The notes: generated from the sequence alone by a model not told the origin. A stretch of 64,000 bases of DNA from Stieleria mannarensis (GCF_014154935.1 NZ_JACEHH010000003.1:62001-126000); one strand, 5' to 3'; shown: positions 20,611-28,414, counted from the stretch's first letter. Translations and numbers: made by a program.

Positions 20611-20689
20611 CCCTTCCGGGTTGTCCTCGTTCAGCCCCCGGCTGGACCCGCGGTCCACAGCGACGGCCCGGAAGGGACCGTCGTACATT
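20611..20689. repeat. Third relative of the TGTACGA/TCGTACA element
   Basis: CCCTTCCGGG (20611-20620) is the exact inverse of CCCGGAAGGG (20667-20676), and GTCGTACA closes the right end. It lies in the 219-base gap upstream of the sulfatase, which holds no gene. Confidence 0.6.
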
Positions 20690-20717
20690 CAGCTTCTGGT
20701 ACGGCGTAGAGGATTCC

Positions 20718-20963
20718 TCACGTCGCGTCACGGTACTCCTGGCGATCCTTCGCGTACCGTTCCGCTTCGGGCAGCGTTTCCGATTCCGGGGTCTCGGATT
20801 CCCAGAGCTGTTTCAAATACGGTCGACACCAGCCGCATCCGGTGCCCGCCCCGAAACATTCCGATAGTTGCGAGGGCGTTTTCGGGCGTTCGGTGCGTAG
20901 GAACTGAATGACTTTTCGCTTGGGGACGTCAAAACACAGGCAGATCGGTTGGTCGTCGTTCAT
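20718..20963 (-). CDS. Bfd-like (2Fe-2S)-binding protein
   Basis: An 81-residue cytoplasmic protein with the Bfd/NifU-mid type cysteine pattern: Cys8-x-Cys10 and Cys43-x2-Cys46 (CGWC), enough to bind one [2Fe-2S] cluster. Cys36 is an additional cysteine. Residues 55-81 form a charged tail absent from the canonical 64-residue Bfd. In other bacteria Bfd reduces bacterioferritin to release iron. Here its ATG overlaps the stop of the upstream peptidase (ATGA), so the pair is translationally coupled; no bacterioferritin gene is near. The iron role is therefore uncertain. Confidence 0.8.
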   Translation of the reverse strand: MNDDQPICLCFDVPKRKVIQFLRTERPKTPSQLSECFGAGTGCGWCRPYLKQLWESETPESETLPEAERYAKDRQEYRDAT

Positions 20964-22147
20964 CAGTCGTCCGGCTGGCAGATCAGCATGGTTGCAACGC
21001 GGCAGGCGGCCAGATAATCGGGGATATTCAATCGCTCGTCGGCCGTGTGAATGTTCACTTGGCCGCAACCGACGGTGACCGCGTTGATGCCGTGCTCTTT
21101 CAACCAGTTTGCGTCCAGCCCTCCGCCGGCGACTTGGCGATAGGGTTGTCGCCCGATCGATCGGAGTGCCTGTTCGAGGAGTTCGACCGACGGATCGTCG
21201 TCGGCTAAACAAAACGCTTCGTAGTCGACGCGCGAGTTGAATTCGCACGCGCCACACTGCCCGTCGATGTTCGCCGTCGATGCGGCTGCCGATTCGAATG
21301 CGGCGCGCATTTGAGAGATGATTTCGGATCGGAACGCGGCATCGTGGCTGCGTGCTTCGGCGCGCAGGGTCACTCGGGGCGTGACGACGTTGGTGGCATC
21401 CCCGCCCTGGATGACGCCGACGTTCGCCGTTCCCGAACGGCCTTGTTGTTCGATTTTGCCCAGCCAGCCACGGGCGTCCAGGTCCGCGATCGCCTTGGCG
21501 GCCATCACGATCGCGCTGGCGCCCTTTTCCGGTGCCGCGCCGGCGTGGGCGGGGATTCCCGTCAGGGTGATTTCAGCGCGCTCGCCGCCGATGGCGCCCG
21601 TCGTCACCTTTTCGATCGCCCCGCCGTCGAAATTGAAGGCCCGATCGACGTGGCCGATCAGTTTTGGATCCAGGTGCCGCGCCCCTTCCAACCCGATCTC
21701 CTCTTGAATCAGGAACACGATCACCGCCGGCGGCAGATCGGTGCGTCCGAGTCGCAATCGCTCGATGGCGGCGGTCAGAATCGCCGCGCAGCCGCTGCGG
21801 TTGTCTGCCCCCAGGCCGGTTTCGCCCCGGCTGAAGACTTGGTCTCCGTCGACGACCGGGTCGCTTCCCAAACAGATCGGCACCGTATCCATGTGCGCCG
21901 ACAGCATCGTCCGGGGGCCCTTGTCACTGCCCGGCAGGTCAATGACCACGTTGGAGCAATTCCCCGGAATTCGCGTTCGGGTCTCCGCACCGTCGTGTCG
22001 GATCGCCGATTCATCCAGGCCGGCTTGGAGCAGAATGTCGACAATCCGCGCCGCGACGTCGCGTTCGTTGCCGCTACCGCCGTGGATGGCGGTCAATTCG
22101 AGGTACCGTTGGAGAGCTTCGTTTTCGTTGACTACGATTTCTTTCAT
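20963..22147 (-). CDS. M20 family metallopeptidase (peptidase T-like)
   Basis: A 394-residue cytoplasmic di-zinc peptidase. Metal and catalytic positions are visible: His in LSAHMDTVP, the bridging Asp in LGADNRSG, the Glu-Glu pair in IQEEIGLEG and the final His in GQVNIHTADE. The dimerisation domain lies in the middle (about 190-290). The closest group is the PepT/YqjE-like branch of M20, which trims small peptides. Start ATG 22147; the opposite-strand rlmN gene begins 68 bases away, so the two share a short divergent promoter region. Confidence 0.87.
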   Translation of the reverse strand: MKEIVVNENEALQRYLELTAIHGGSGNERDVAARIVDILLQAGLDESAIRHDGAETRTRIPGNCSNVVIDLPGSDKGPRTMLSAHMDTVPICLGSDPVVDGDQVFSRGETGLGADNRSGCAAILTAAIERLRLGRTDLPPAVIVFLIQEEIGLEGARHLDPKLIGHVDRAFNFDGGAIEKVTTGAIGGERAEITLTGIPAHAGAAPEKGASAIVMAAKAIADLDARGWLGKIEQQGRSGTANVGVIQGGDATNVVTPRVTLRAEARSHDAAFRSEIISQMRAAFESAAASTANIDGQCGACEFNSRVDYEAFCLADDDPSVELLEQALRSIGRQPYRQVAGGGLDANWLKEHGINAVTVGCGQVNIHTADERLNIPDYLAACRVATMLICQPDD

Positions 22148-22215
22148 CTTGCGGTTAAATTGAAGGCGTCCCAGAAAGCTGACCGTCCCATTAGCGTAGG
22201 GTTCGGTTGGTCGGC

Positions 22216-23349
22216 ATGTCGAGTGCCTGGTCCCCTTTTACCGCATTGTTGGTCTGCGTGAATCTTCCCGTCATCCAATCCGAATCTGTCTCCAACCCAG
22301 CCCAGACGCGCGACGACCGCGTGCACTTGCTGGATTTATCGCTGGCCGAGTTTCAGTCATGGCTGATCGAACACGGACAGCCCAAATTTCGCGGCAAGCA
22401 GGTGTTCGGATGGATTTACGACAAACGGGTCCGCGATTTTGATGCGATGAGTGACTTGCCCAAAACGCTCCGCGAGCAGCTGGCGAAAGAGTTTGTGATC
22501 TATCGATCCAGAGAGGCGGCGGTGCAGACCAGTCGCGACGGAACCGACAAACTGTTGGTCGCCTTGGCCGACGGCGGTGAAGTGGAATGCGTGCTGCTGC
22601 GCGACGGAAACCGGCGCAGCATTTGTGTCAGCAGCCAAGTCGGCTGTGCGATGGGATGCGTGTTTTGTGCCAGCGGACTCGACGGCGTCGACCGCAACCT
22701 GACCCGCGGCGAGATCGTCGAACAGATGCTGCGTTTGCAGGCGCGGTTGGAGTCGGGCGAACGGCTCAGTCACATCGTGATGATGGGGATGGGCGAACCG
22801 CTGGCCAATTTGGATCGTGTGCTCGGTGCGTTGGAGACGGCGAGATCGGCCGAGGGTCTGGGGATCAGCCCACGACGGATCACGATCAGCACGGTCGGGT
22901 TGCCACCGGCGATCGATCGATTGGCCAAGAACGGCGTGCCCTACAATTTGGCGGTCAGCTTGCACGCGCCGAACGAGGAATTGAGAAGCCAACTGGTTCC
23001 GGTCAACGAAAAGATCGGGATCGATGCCGTGCTGGCGGCCGCCGACCGCTACTTCGATGCGAGCGGGAGGCGATTGACGTTCGAATACGTGTTACTCGGC
23101 GGAGTCAACGACGCCCCCGAGCACGCGCAAGAGTTGGCACAGCTATTGCGCCACCGCACCGTGTTGCTCAATGTGATCCCCTACAATCCGGTCGAAGGGT
23201 TGCCGTACACGACACCCAGCAAGCGGTCGATTGCAGAGTTCCGTCAGATCTTGGAATCCGGCGGCGTCAACGTGATGTTCCGTCAGCGGAAAGGCGACGA
23301 GATCGACGCCGCCTGCGGCCAACTCCGCCGCAACCGCAACGCAAATTAA
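22216..23349 (+). CDS. rlmN: 23S rRNA/tRNA adenine-C2 methyltransferase
   Basis: Radical SAM enzyme that methylates C2 of A2503 in 23S rRNA and of A37 in some tRNAs. From ATG 22216 it has 377 residues. The cluster cysteines are Cys144, Cys148 and Cys151 (GCAMGCVFC). Other family segments are MGMGEPLANLD, SLHAPNEELR and the final CGQLR region, which carries the methyl-bearing Cys. The start is open: GTG at 22258 removes a non-conserved hydrophobic leader and is also plausible. A hairpin at 23412-23436 follows. Confidence 0.95.
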   Translation: MSSAWSPFTALLVCVNLPVIQSESVSNPAQTRDDRVHLLDLSLAEFQSWLIEHGQPKFRGKQVFGWIYDKRVRDFDAMSDLPKTLREQLAKEFVIYRSREAAVQTSRDGTDKLLVALADGGEVECVLLRDGNRRSICVSSQVGCAMGCVFCASGLDGVDRNLTRGEIVEQMLRLQARLESGERLSHIVMMGMGEPLANLDRVLGALETARSAEGLGISPRRITISTVGLPPAIDRLAKNGVPYNLAVSLHAPNEELRSQLVPVNEKIGIDAVLAAADRYFDASGRRLTFEYVLLGGVNDAPEHAQELAQLLRHRTVLLNVIPYNPVEGLPYTTPSKRSIAEFRQILESGGVNVMFRQRKGDEIDAACGQLRRNRNAN

Positions 23350-23411
23350 CCAGGAACTTCCGGCGGAGCGTCGGGGCGTTACCCCATTGTAGAACCATTG
23401 TCACCATTGTT

Positions 23412-23436
23412 CCGCTCAGCCGTCCTGGCTGAGCGG
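23412..23436 (+). terminator. Hairpin after rlmN
   Basis: CCGCTCAGCC and GGCTGAGCGG form a perfect ten-pair stem with a five-base loop. Only a mixed CGTCCCCTTTG tail follows, so termination may be partial. It lies 40 bases before the cupin gene. Confidence 0.5.
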
Positions 23437-23475
23437 CGTCCCCTTTGTTCCGTCCCCATTGTTTGCGACGCAACG

Positions 23476-23874
23476 ATGCCGAAACCAAGTCGAATCGAAC
23501 CCGTTCATCTCCGCGGCGAAGAGTGGCTCAAACGCTCAAGTCCTCCATTGGGTTCACAGGAGGGACATCATTTTGGCGTCGATTGCGTCGTGATACGCTA
23601 CAGCACCGATATCGTCGGTGAGGGGCCGAACCTGCACGTGCATCCCTACGACGAGATTTTTCATATCCTCGAAGGACGCGCTCTTTTCACGGTCGGTGAT
23701 CGGCAATTCGAAGCGGAAGCCGGTTCGCTGGTGATTGGACCCGCCAACGTTCCTCACGCCTACAAAAACCTCGGTCCCGGTCGATTGGACTCAATTGATT
23801 TTCACTTGAGTCCGGAATGGATCCAGTACGACCTGCCGCGTGACGGCGAACCGCTGAGTTCACCGACACTCTGA
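23476..23874 (+). CDS. Cupin-domain protein
   Basis: A 132-residue single-domain cupin. The metal-binding set is complete: His54, His56 and Glu60 in LHVHPYDE and His94 in VPHAYKN. Such small cupins act as metal-dependent enzymes or ligand-binding proteins; nothing here narrows the substrate. I chose ATG 23476 because the conserved part starts shortly after it; an upstream frame extension to 23398 crosses the hairpin after rlmN and is unlikely to be translated. It is followed by the convergent Fur-family regulator. Confidence 0.8.
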   Translation: MPKPSRIEPVHLRGEEWLKRSSPPLGSQEGHHFGVDCVVIRYSTDIVGEGPNLHVHPYDEIFHILEGRALFTVGDRQFEAEAGSLVIGPANVPHAYKNLGPGRLDSIDFHLSPEWIQYDLPRDGEPLSSPTL

Positions 23875-23990
23875 TCATGCCGCCCGGGTCAAGGCTAGAC
23901 TCCGGGGATCTTCCAGACGCAGCGTCGGTCAATTTCCTTCCTGACTGGGCACGGATCGGCCGCAGGCCGCGGAAAGATGACCCGCTCAGC

Positions 23991-24440
23991 CTATCGCGTC
24001 GCGGTGCCCGATTTGCAGTCGTTGCAGCGACCGCGGAGAAGGATTTCGGTGACTTCGCCGACCGCTTGGCTGGCGCGTTGGCTGCTGGCGGTCAATTTGA
24101 CGCTGCCCAGGCAAGACACCGTGCCGCAGACAGTGCACAGAAAGTGTGGGTGCGTGTCGGAGTCGTCTTCGCCGGGACGGATCTCTTCAAAACGATAGAC
24201 ATGATCACCGAGTTCGGTGCGGCGAAGCAATCCGGCATCGGTCATATCGTTCAGGTTGCGAAACGCCGTCGCTTTATCCACCCCGTTTTCGGCCAGTCGC
24301 TCGGCAACTTCCGCGTGCGTCATCGGCGAAATCGCCTCGCGCAACATTTGCAACGTCGCCAGCCGCGCGGGAGTGGCACGCAAGCCGACCGCACGAATGG
24401 CGTCTTTGGTGGATTCTGTTGAGCTTGGTCGTCGCTTCAT
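23991..24440 (-). CDS. Fur-family transcriptional regulator (Zur/PerR-like)
   Basis: A 149-residue metalloregulator. The winged-helix DNA-binding domain is at about residues 10-85, with recognition segment DKATAFRNLNDM. The dimerisation domain carries two CxxC pairs, Cys102/Cys105 and Cys139/Cys142, for the structural zinc. His80, His97 and His99 (THPHF) are likely regulatory ligands. ATG 24440 gives a normal family length; a start 36 bases upstream is possible. It lies downstream of the SmtB-like and His-rich genes on the same strand, with a hairpin between. Its neighbours suggest zinc rather than iron control, which is inference. Confidence 0.86.
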   Translation of the reverse strand: MKRRPSSTESTKDAIRAVGLRATPARLATLQMLREAISPMTHAEVAERLAENGVDKATAFRNLNDMTDAGLLRRTELGDHVYRFEEIRPGEDDSDTHPHFLCTVCGTVSCLGSVKLTASSQRASQAVGEVTEILLRGRCNDCKSGTATR

Positions 24441-24525
24441 GAAACGTTTGTCTCGGGCGCGCGTCGCGGGCGGCATCCTCGTCCGGTCTCGGACACGCGC
24501 GGTGGAAAAGTCAATTGCGCTTGTC

Positions 24526-24552
24526 GGTCAGTGACTCAATGGTCCACTGACC
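24526..24552 (-). terminator. Hairpin between the His-rich gene and the fur-type gene
   Basis: GGTCAGTG pairs with CACTGACC across an 11-base loop. It follows the His-rich gene stop by 14 bases on the minus strand and could reduce read-through into the Fur-family gene. There is no strong T-run. Confidence 0.4.
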
Positions 24553-24565
24553 GCTTGCGGCCGGA

Positions 24566-24913
24566 TCAGCTGACCACCGACACCGGACCGTGATCATCGC
24601 AATGGTCACCGTGGGGATGATGCAAGTGTCCATCCACAAGATAGTCGATGTGATCACCGTGCGGAACAGGTTCGTGACCGCAGCCGGGACCGTGAACGTG
24701 CCCCGTCTCGTGGCATCCGCAATTGTGTGCGGGCGTGCACACATCGGGGTTGGTCTCGGTTACCTCCAACTTGTGCTCGACGACGGTTCCATCATCATCG
24801 ACGTGGTGCAGGTGACCGTCGTGAAGGTAGTCGACATGATCGCCATGCTGGATCCCGGTGTGTTCACAGTCGGGCCCGTGTTGGTGTTCATGGTTGTCGT
24901 GCACGTGAGCCAT
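24566..24913 (-). CDS. Histidine-rich metal-binding protein with internal duplication
   Basis: A 115-residue soluble protein with 26 His (about 23%) and six Cys, and no signal peptide. It consists of two similar halves, each with a GPxC(G/E)H motif, then HGDHxDYLxDGHLHH; the halves are joined by an acidic stretch and CGCHE. It probably buffers or hands over zinc or nickel in the cytoplasm. The start is supported by GGAGAG six bases before the ATG. It follows the SmtB-like regulator by 32 bases and is probably co-transcribed. The metal identity is not shown by sequence. Confidence 0.82.
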   Translation of the reverse strand: MAHVHDNHEHQHGPDCEHTGIQHGDHVDYLHDGHLHHVDDDGTVVEHKLEVTETNPDVCTPAHNCGCHETGHVHGPGCGHEPVPHGDHIDYLVDGHLHHPHGDHCDDHGPVSVVS

Positions 24914-24945
24914 TTTTCTCTCCGTTTGCTAAGATCGGAACCAAG

Positions 24946-25326
24946 TCAAGAATCTTCCATCGCGTGCATGACCCCGTTGGTCACCAATCGCGAGATGTGC
25001 GCGTCGGCCAAATTGTAGAAGACGTGTTTCCCCTCCCGACGCGATCGGACGATCCGTTCGGTTTTGAGAACACGCAACCGTTGCGATACCGCCGGCAAGG
25101 GCTCCTGCAACACTTCGGCCAGCTCCGAAACACAGCACGAACGAGCTTCCAACATGATCAGCAGTCGCAATCGCTGTGGATCACCGAGGGCTCGAAAAAT
25201 CGCGGCCGCCCGCTCACAGGCGGAATCATCGAACCGCAGCGGTTGATGCTCGTGGTCGCCGCTGCGGCAGCTCGGCGAGTCATCGTCGCTGGGCGTGGAA
25301 CTCGGTTGTGTTCGTGTTTCGGCCAT
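24946..25326 (-). CDS. ArsR/SmtB-family zinc-type metalloregulator
   Basis: A 126-residue winged-helix repressor. The DNA-binding core is at about 40-105, with recognition helix LPAVSQRLRVLKTE. The C-terminal helix carries Asp108-x-His110-x10-His121-x2-Glu124, exactly the spacing of the alpha-5 zinc-sensing site of SmtB, CzrA and ZiaR. Cys64-Cys65 (RSCCVSEL) could add an alpha-3 type site, and the N-terminal tail adds Cys20 and His residues. ATG 25326 lies just after a good promoter with an inverted repeat over the -10 element. It most likely represses its own operon and is released by zinc. Confidence 0.88.
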   Translation of the reverse strand: MAETRTQPSSTPSDDDSPSCRSGDHEHQPLRFDDSACERAAAIFRALGDPQRLRLLIMLEARSCCVSELAEVLQEPLPAVSQRLRVLKTERIVRSRREGKHVFYNLADAHISRLVTNGVMHAMEDS

Positions 25327-25332
25327 AGTTGT

Positions 25333-25380
25333 ACAGTTGCAGGACTGTGCAAGTGTAAGATTGTTCGCGATCCTCGTCAA
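25333..25380 (-). promoter_or_regulatory. smtB-like promoter with overlapping inverted-repeat operator
   Basis: On the minus strand, -35 TTGACG (25380-25375) and -10 TACACT (25357-25352) are 17 bases apart. The inverted repeat ACACTTGCA-N6-TGCAACTGT (25356-25333) covers the -10 element and the start of transcription, and the ATG lies only seven bases beyond it. This is the expected layout for autorepression by an ArsR/SmtB protein. A similar repeat is found at 26656-26682. Confidence 0.7.
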
Positions 25381-25506
25381 GCAAATTTTTCTCGGTGAAG
25401 AGGCAGTCCGGGCGGGGGCGGTCCGGGCGGGGATTCAATGATCACATGGCCAGGCAGGCCGACCGCCCACATATGCAACGAGATTGCAATGGGATATTCT
25501 GAGGCC

Positions 25507-26505
25507 ATGAATGCCTTGTTGCTCCTGATTGTGTATTGCGGATTGATCGTGGTCGTCTCGCTGGCCGGCGGGCGGTTGTCGTCGTTGCTGCGGATGACGC
25601 ACCTGCGGACCCAGTTGCTGATGAGCGGGGTGGGGGGATTGATGCTGGGGATCGCGCTGTTGCACCTGTTGCCCCACGCAACCGAAACACTCCGGTCGCC
25701 GGGACAGGCCGGGGTCGGCGCCTTGGCCGGGCTGACGGCGATGTTTCTGCTGGTGCGTCTGTTTCACACCCACGATCACAGCGTGCCGGTGGTCGAAAAC
25801 GGCGACGCTTTGGCGGCGGAGCACGACGAAACCGAGTGCTCGGGGGACAGCCGAAATCACTCCCCTTCGTGCGTCCATGGGCACTCGCATGGGGATCCGA
25901 TCAAGGGGATCAGCTGGTTCGGGCTGTTCTTCGGATTGCTACTGCACACGCTCGTCGATGGGATCGCGCTTTCGGCCAGCGTGATGGCGGAAGTGGAACA
26001 CGGTGCTTGGTTGGGATTGGGCGGATTGGGCACATTCTTGGCCGTCGCGCTCCACAAACCGCTCGATGCATTTGCGATCACGTCGGTGATGAATCGTCAG
26101 AACTGGTCCACTGCGGCCCAGTGGACCGCCAACATCGTCTTTTCCACGGCCTGTCCGCTCGGTGCGTTGGCCTTCTACTTCGGAGCCAGCGGGGTGATCG
26201 ACAACACCGGCTTATTGGGATGGGGGTTGGCCATCTCCGCCGGGTTCTTCATCGGAATCGCCCTGGCGGACCTGTTGCCGGAAGTCGCGTTTCACGACCA
26301 CGATCGGGGCAAGCTGACCGCGACCTTCTTGTTGGGCATTGCAGTGGCCGTCGCGGTAGAGAATCTGCCCGGTCACTCGCACGATCACGGATCGATCGGT
26401 GGCGGCCACGGCCACCCCGAGCATGTAGAGCACGAGCACGTCGATCACGATCATCATCATGACCACGGTGAACACGATCACCACGGCGACCATAGCGGTC
26501 ATTAG
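25507..26505 (+). CDS. ZIP-family divalent metal transporter
   Basis: A 332-residue inner-membrane protein with about eight TM helices. The transport-site motifs are HTLVDGIALS (TM4) and HKPLDAFA (TM5), variants of the ZIP HNxxEG and HExPHE pairs. A His-rich loop (HTHDHS, and HGHSHGD further on) lies between TM3 and TM4. The C-terminal tail of about 45 residues is more than a third His. ATG 25507 begins directly at TM1; ATG 25489 is an alternative. It is divergent from the SmtB-like gene, 180 bases away. ZIP proteins normally bring zinc into the cytoplasm. Confidence 0.86.
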   Translation: MNALLLLIVYCGLIVVVSLAGGRLSSLLRMTHLRTQLLMSGVGGLMLGIALLHLLPHATETLRSPGQAGVGALAGLTAMFLLVRLFHTHDHSVPVVENGDALAAEHDETECSGDSRNHSPSCVHGHSHGDPIKGISWFGLFFGLLLHTLVDGIALSASVMAEVEHGAWLGLGGLGTFLAVALHKPLDAFAITSVMNRQNWSTAAQWTANIVFSTACPLGALAFYFGASGVIDNTGLLGWGLAISAGFFIGIALADLLPEVAFHDHDRGKLTATFLLGIAVAVAVENLPGHSHDHGSIGGGHGHPEHVEHEHVDHDHHHDHGEHDHHGDHSGH

Positions 26506-26840
26506 CACGGTCGTTCGGGCGACCCCACCCCGCGTCCAACGCTGCCGCCCTCCTCTGCACCGCTGCGTGGGGTCCGACACCCGGTAGGCGGCGTTTGTTC
26601 AAGGAATCACCGTCGCCTTCCGATATTGAGGCATACACGCCGTCGACACACTGCACGCACTTGCAAGAAATATGCAAGTGCGATATTTTCTCGGAAGGCG
26701 TGGGAGTGCCTCACCTCGTGCCGCCGGGCTGAACAGGCGGTTCGGATTTTCGAGGGGGCGATCTGGGGTTTTGACGCGTAATGCCGTCGATCCGATCCTG
26801 ATGGAAATTGAAGACGTTGACGTGATGGAGGAGGTTTACG
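26506..26840. other. Intergenic region carrying the promoter of the MerC-like gene
   Basis: A 335-base gap between the ZIP gene and the MerC-like gene. It carries the promoter/operator at 26656-26689, leaving a leader of about 145 bases, and a strong Shine-Dalgarno sequence (GGAGGAGG, 26827-26834). No CDS is supported. Confidence 0.6.
26656..26689 (+). promoter_or_regulatory. Promoter with perfect 10-bp inverted-repeat operator
   Basis: CGCACTTGCA and TGCAAGTGCG form a perfect inverted repeat with a seven-base spacer (26656-26682). It overlaps -35 TTGCAA (26661-26666), which is 17 bases from -10 TATTTT (26684-26689). The core CACTTGCA...TGCAAGTG matches the repeat at the smtB-like promoter, so both are likely bound by the same metalloregulator. 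Confidence 0.7.
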
Positions 26841-27509
26841 GTGAGTTCTGATTTATTGGTGATCGATCCTGCAGCGGCGGAATCGGCGGGACAAACGGCC
26901 CGGTCGGGATGGTTTGAGTGGAGCGATTGGGCCGGGATGGTCGCATCGATCGGGTGTGCGATTCACTGCGCCGCGATGCCGTTCGTCATCGCCTATTTGC
27001 CGGCGTTGGGGCTAAGCTTTCTGGCCGACGAGGCGTTTCACCAATGGATGGCCGTCGGATGTTTTATCATCGCCTTGACCGCGTTCGTTCCCGGATTCCG
27101 GAAACACGGACGGTTCAAACCGGTCATCATCGGCAGCGTCGGGCTGGCCCTGATTTCGGTTGCCGCCTTCGGGTTCGCCGGAGAGTGCTGTGCGAGCTGT
27201 GAAAGCGAAGTGGTCTCTCCCCCCGGGGAGGCCACAATCGTTTCAGGCGACTTGGCATTGGCTGCCTCCACGGAGGTCTGCACCGACGCCTGTTGTGCAC
27301 ATTGTGCCAACGAAGACTCCGCGGACCGACCTGATGTCGTGTTGGCCGGCTTGAACCCTGCCGTGAACTCGACGCAGGCCGCTTGGGTCTCGCGAATCTT
27401 GCCCTGGATCACTCCTTTGGGCGGATTTGTGCTCGTCTTGGCTCATTTGCTCAACCAGCACTACGGCTGTCTTTGCGGGTGTTGCGAAAAATCAGACGCC
27501 TCCGCTTAA
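26841..27509 (+). CDS. MerC-domain membrane protein with Cys-rich loop
   Basis: A 222-residue membrane protein with four predicted TM helices. The MerC-like segment SIGCAIHCAAMPFVIAYLPALG holds the Cys-x3-Cys motif in the first helix. The loop between TM3 and TM4 is unusually long and carries ECCASCES and CTDACCAHC clusters, and the C-terminus ends with CLCGCCEK. GTG 26841 is fixed as the start by GGAGGAGG six bases upstream, the best ribosome-binding site in this region. MerC proteins move mercuric ions, but in this zinc/nickel setting another thiophilic metal is possible. Confidence 0.78.
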   Translation: MSSDLLVIDPAAAESAGQTARSGWFEWSDWAGMVASIGCAIHCAAMPFVIAYLPALGLSFLADEAFHQWMAVGCFIIALTAFVPGFRKHGRFKPVIIGSVGLALISVAAFGFAGECCASCESEVVSPPGEATIVSGDLALAASTEVCTDACCAHCANEDSADRPDVVLAGLNPAVNSTQAAWVSRILPWITPLGGFVLVLAHLLNQHYGCLCGCCEKSDASA

Positions 27510-27619
27510 GAAACGGCTCGCCACGAATTCCGAGTTCCCGTGGTGGTTGGTAAAGGCCCCTGTTGGGGACGGCCCTTATGATGCGTTGCGTTGCTCAGCC
27601 CAGCAACATCGAATCAGTG

Positions 27620-27682
27620 ATGCAAGCCCGACGCGTCAGCGAGAGGCCCGCAACGCCCCTTGCTGACGCGTCGAGCTGGCAA
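27620..27682. repeat. Diverged copy of the 84-bp palindromic repeat family
   Basis: GACGCGTCAGCGAG and CTGACGCGTCGAGCTGGCA form inverted arms around CCCGCAACGCCCCTTG. It shares the ACGCGT, GCGAG and GCTGGCA blocks of the units at 9935 and 15361 and again lies between convergent genes. Confidence 0.5.
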
Positions 27683-27709
27683 TGGCACGTGAGCCGTCAG
27701 CCAAAAGAA

Positions 27710-28414
27710 TCAGATCGCCAGTCGGACGGAATAAAACATTCCGATGGACAGGATGAGGCCGGCGCGGATGTAGGGCCAAGGGAGTTTTGAAACGGCCGAG
27801 TCGCCGGAAAACAGCCGCGTCCCGAAGACCTGGACCAGGATCCCGAACAGTGTGATCGAACAGGCGATTCCGGCAGCGAACAGGCCGATCACCGCATAGG
27901 CCGCCACCGGTGATCCGGTCGACATGCTGGTGAAGTAGGCCGCCATCGCCGAGGGGCAGGGCAGCAGCCCGAATGCGATCCCCAGCAGGGCGCTCATCGA
28001 GTAGCTGGTCCGCGAGCCGAATTTCTTGGGCTGGTCGCAGTCGTCATCATGGCGTGCACCGCAGCCGCACTTGGCCGGCTTGGACCGCACGGCAGCCAGC
28101 AGCATCCACAGCCCGACGCAAAGTACCAGCCCCGCACTGATCCACCGCATCGCTGCGGTGACCGATGCGTCGTCGTGGTGGTGATCACCCGTGACCAGAT
28201 GGTGCGTCAGATGCACCGCCGCAGCGATGCCGATCAGGGACACGCTATGGGCCAGGGCGCTGGAAAGCCCCATCACCACCGGGTGCAATAAACTCCGCCG
28301 CTGGCCGGCCAAATACACCAGCATCGCCGTTTTTCCATGTCCCGGCTCAAGCGCATGCAACGCCCCAAGGCCAAATGCCAATCCCAGCGTCAATTGATGG
28401 GCATGATCGTGCAT
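27710..28414 (-). CDS. RcnA/NiCoT-like nickel/cobalt transporter
   Basis: A 234-residue inner-membrane protein with about six TM helices. HALEPGHGKTAMLVYLAG in TM1-2 is characteristic of the RcnA/HoxN-like nickel-cobalt family, and a second conserved stretch, LLPCPSAMAAY, follows the central loop. His-rich loop residues (HLTHHLV, DHHHDD) and a Cys-rich turn (CGCGARHDDDC) are likely metal ligands. This HALEPGH version is typical of efflux proteins such as RcnA rather than uptake permeases (HxxxxDH). It is convergent with the MerC-like gene and is the last gene of the metal island. Confidence 0.82.
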   Translation of the reverse strand: MHDHAHQLTLGLAFGLGALHALEPGHGKTAMLVYLAGQRRSLLHPVVMGLSSALAHSVSLIGIAAAVHLTHHLVTGDHHHDDASVTAAMRWISAGLVLCVGLWMLLAAVRSKPAKCGCGARHDDDCDQPKKFGSRTSYSMSALLGIAFGLLPCPSAMAAYFTSMSTGSPVAAYAVIGLFAAGIACSITLFGILVQVFGTRLFSGDSAVSKLPWPYIRAGLILSIGMFYSVRLAI

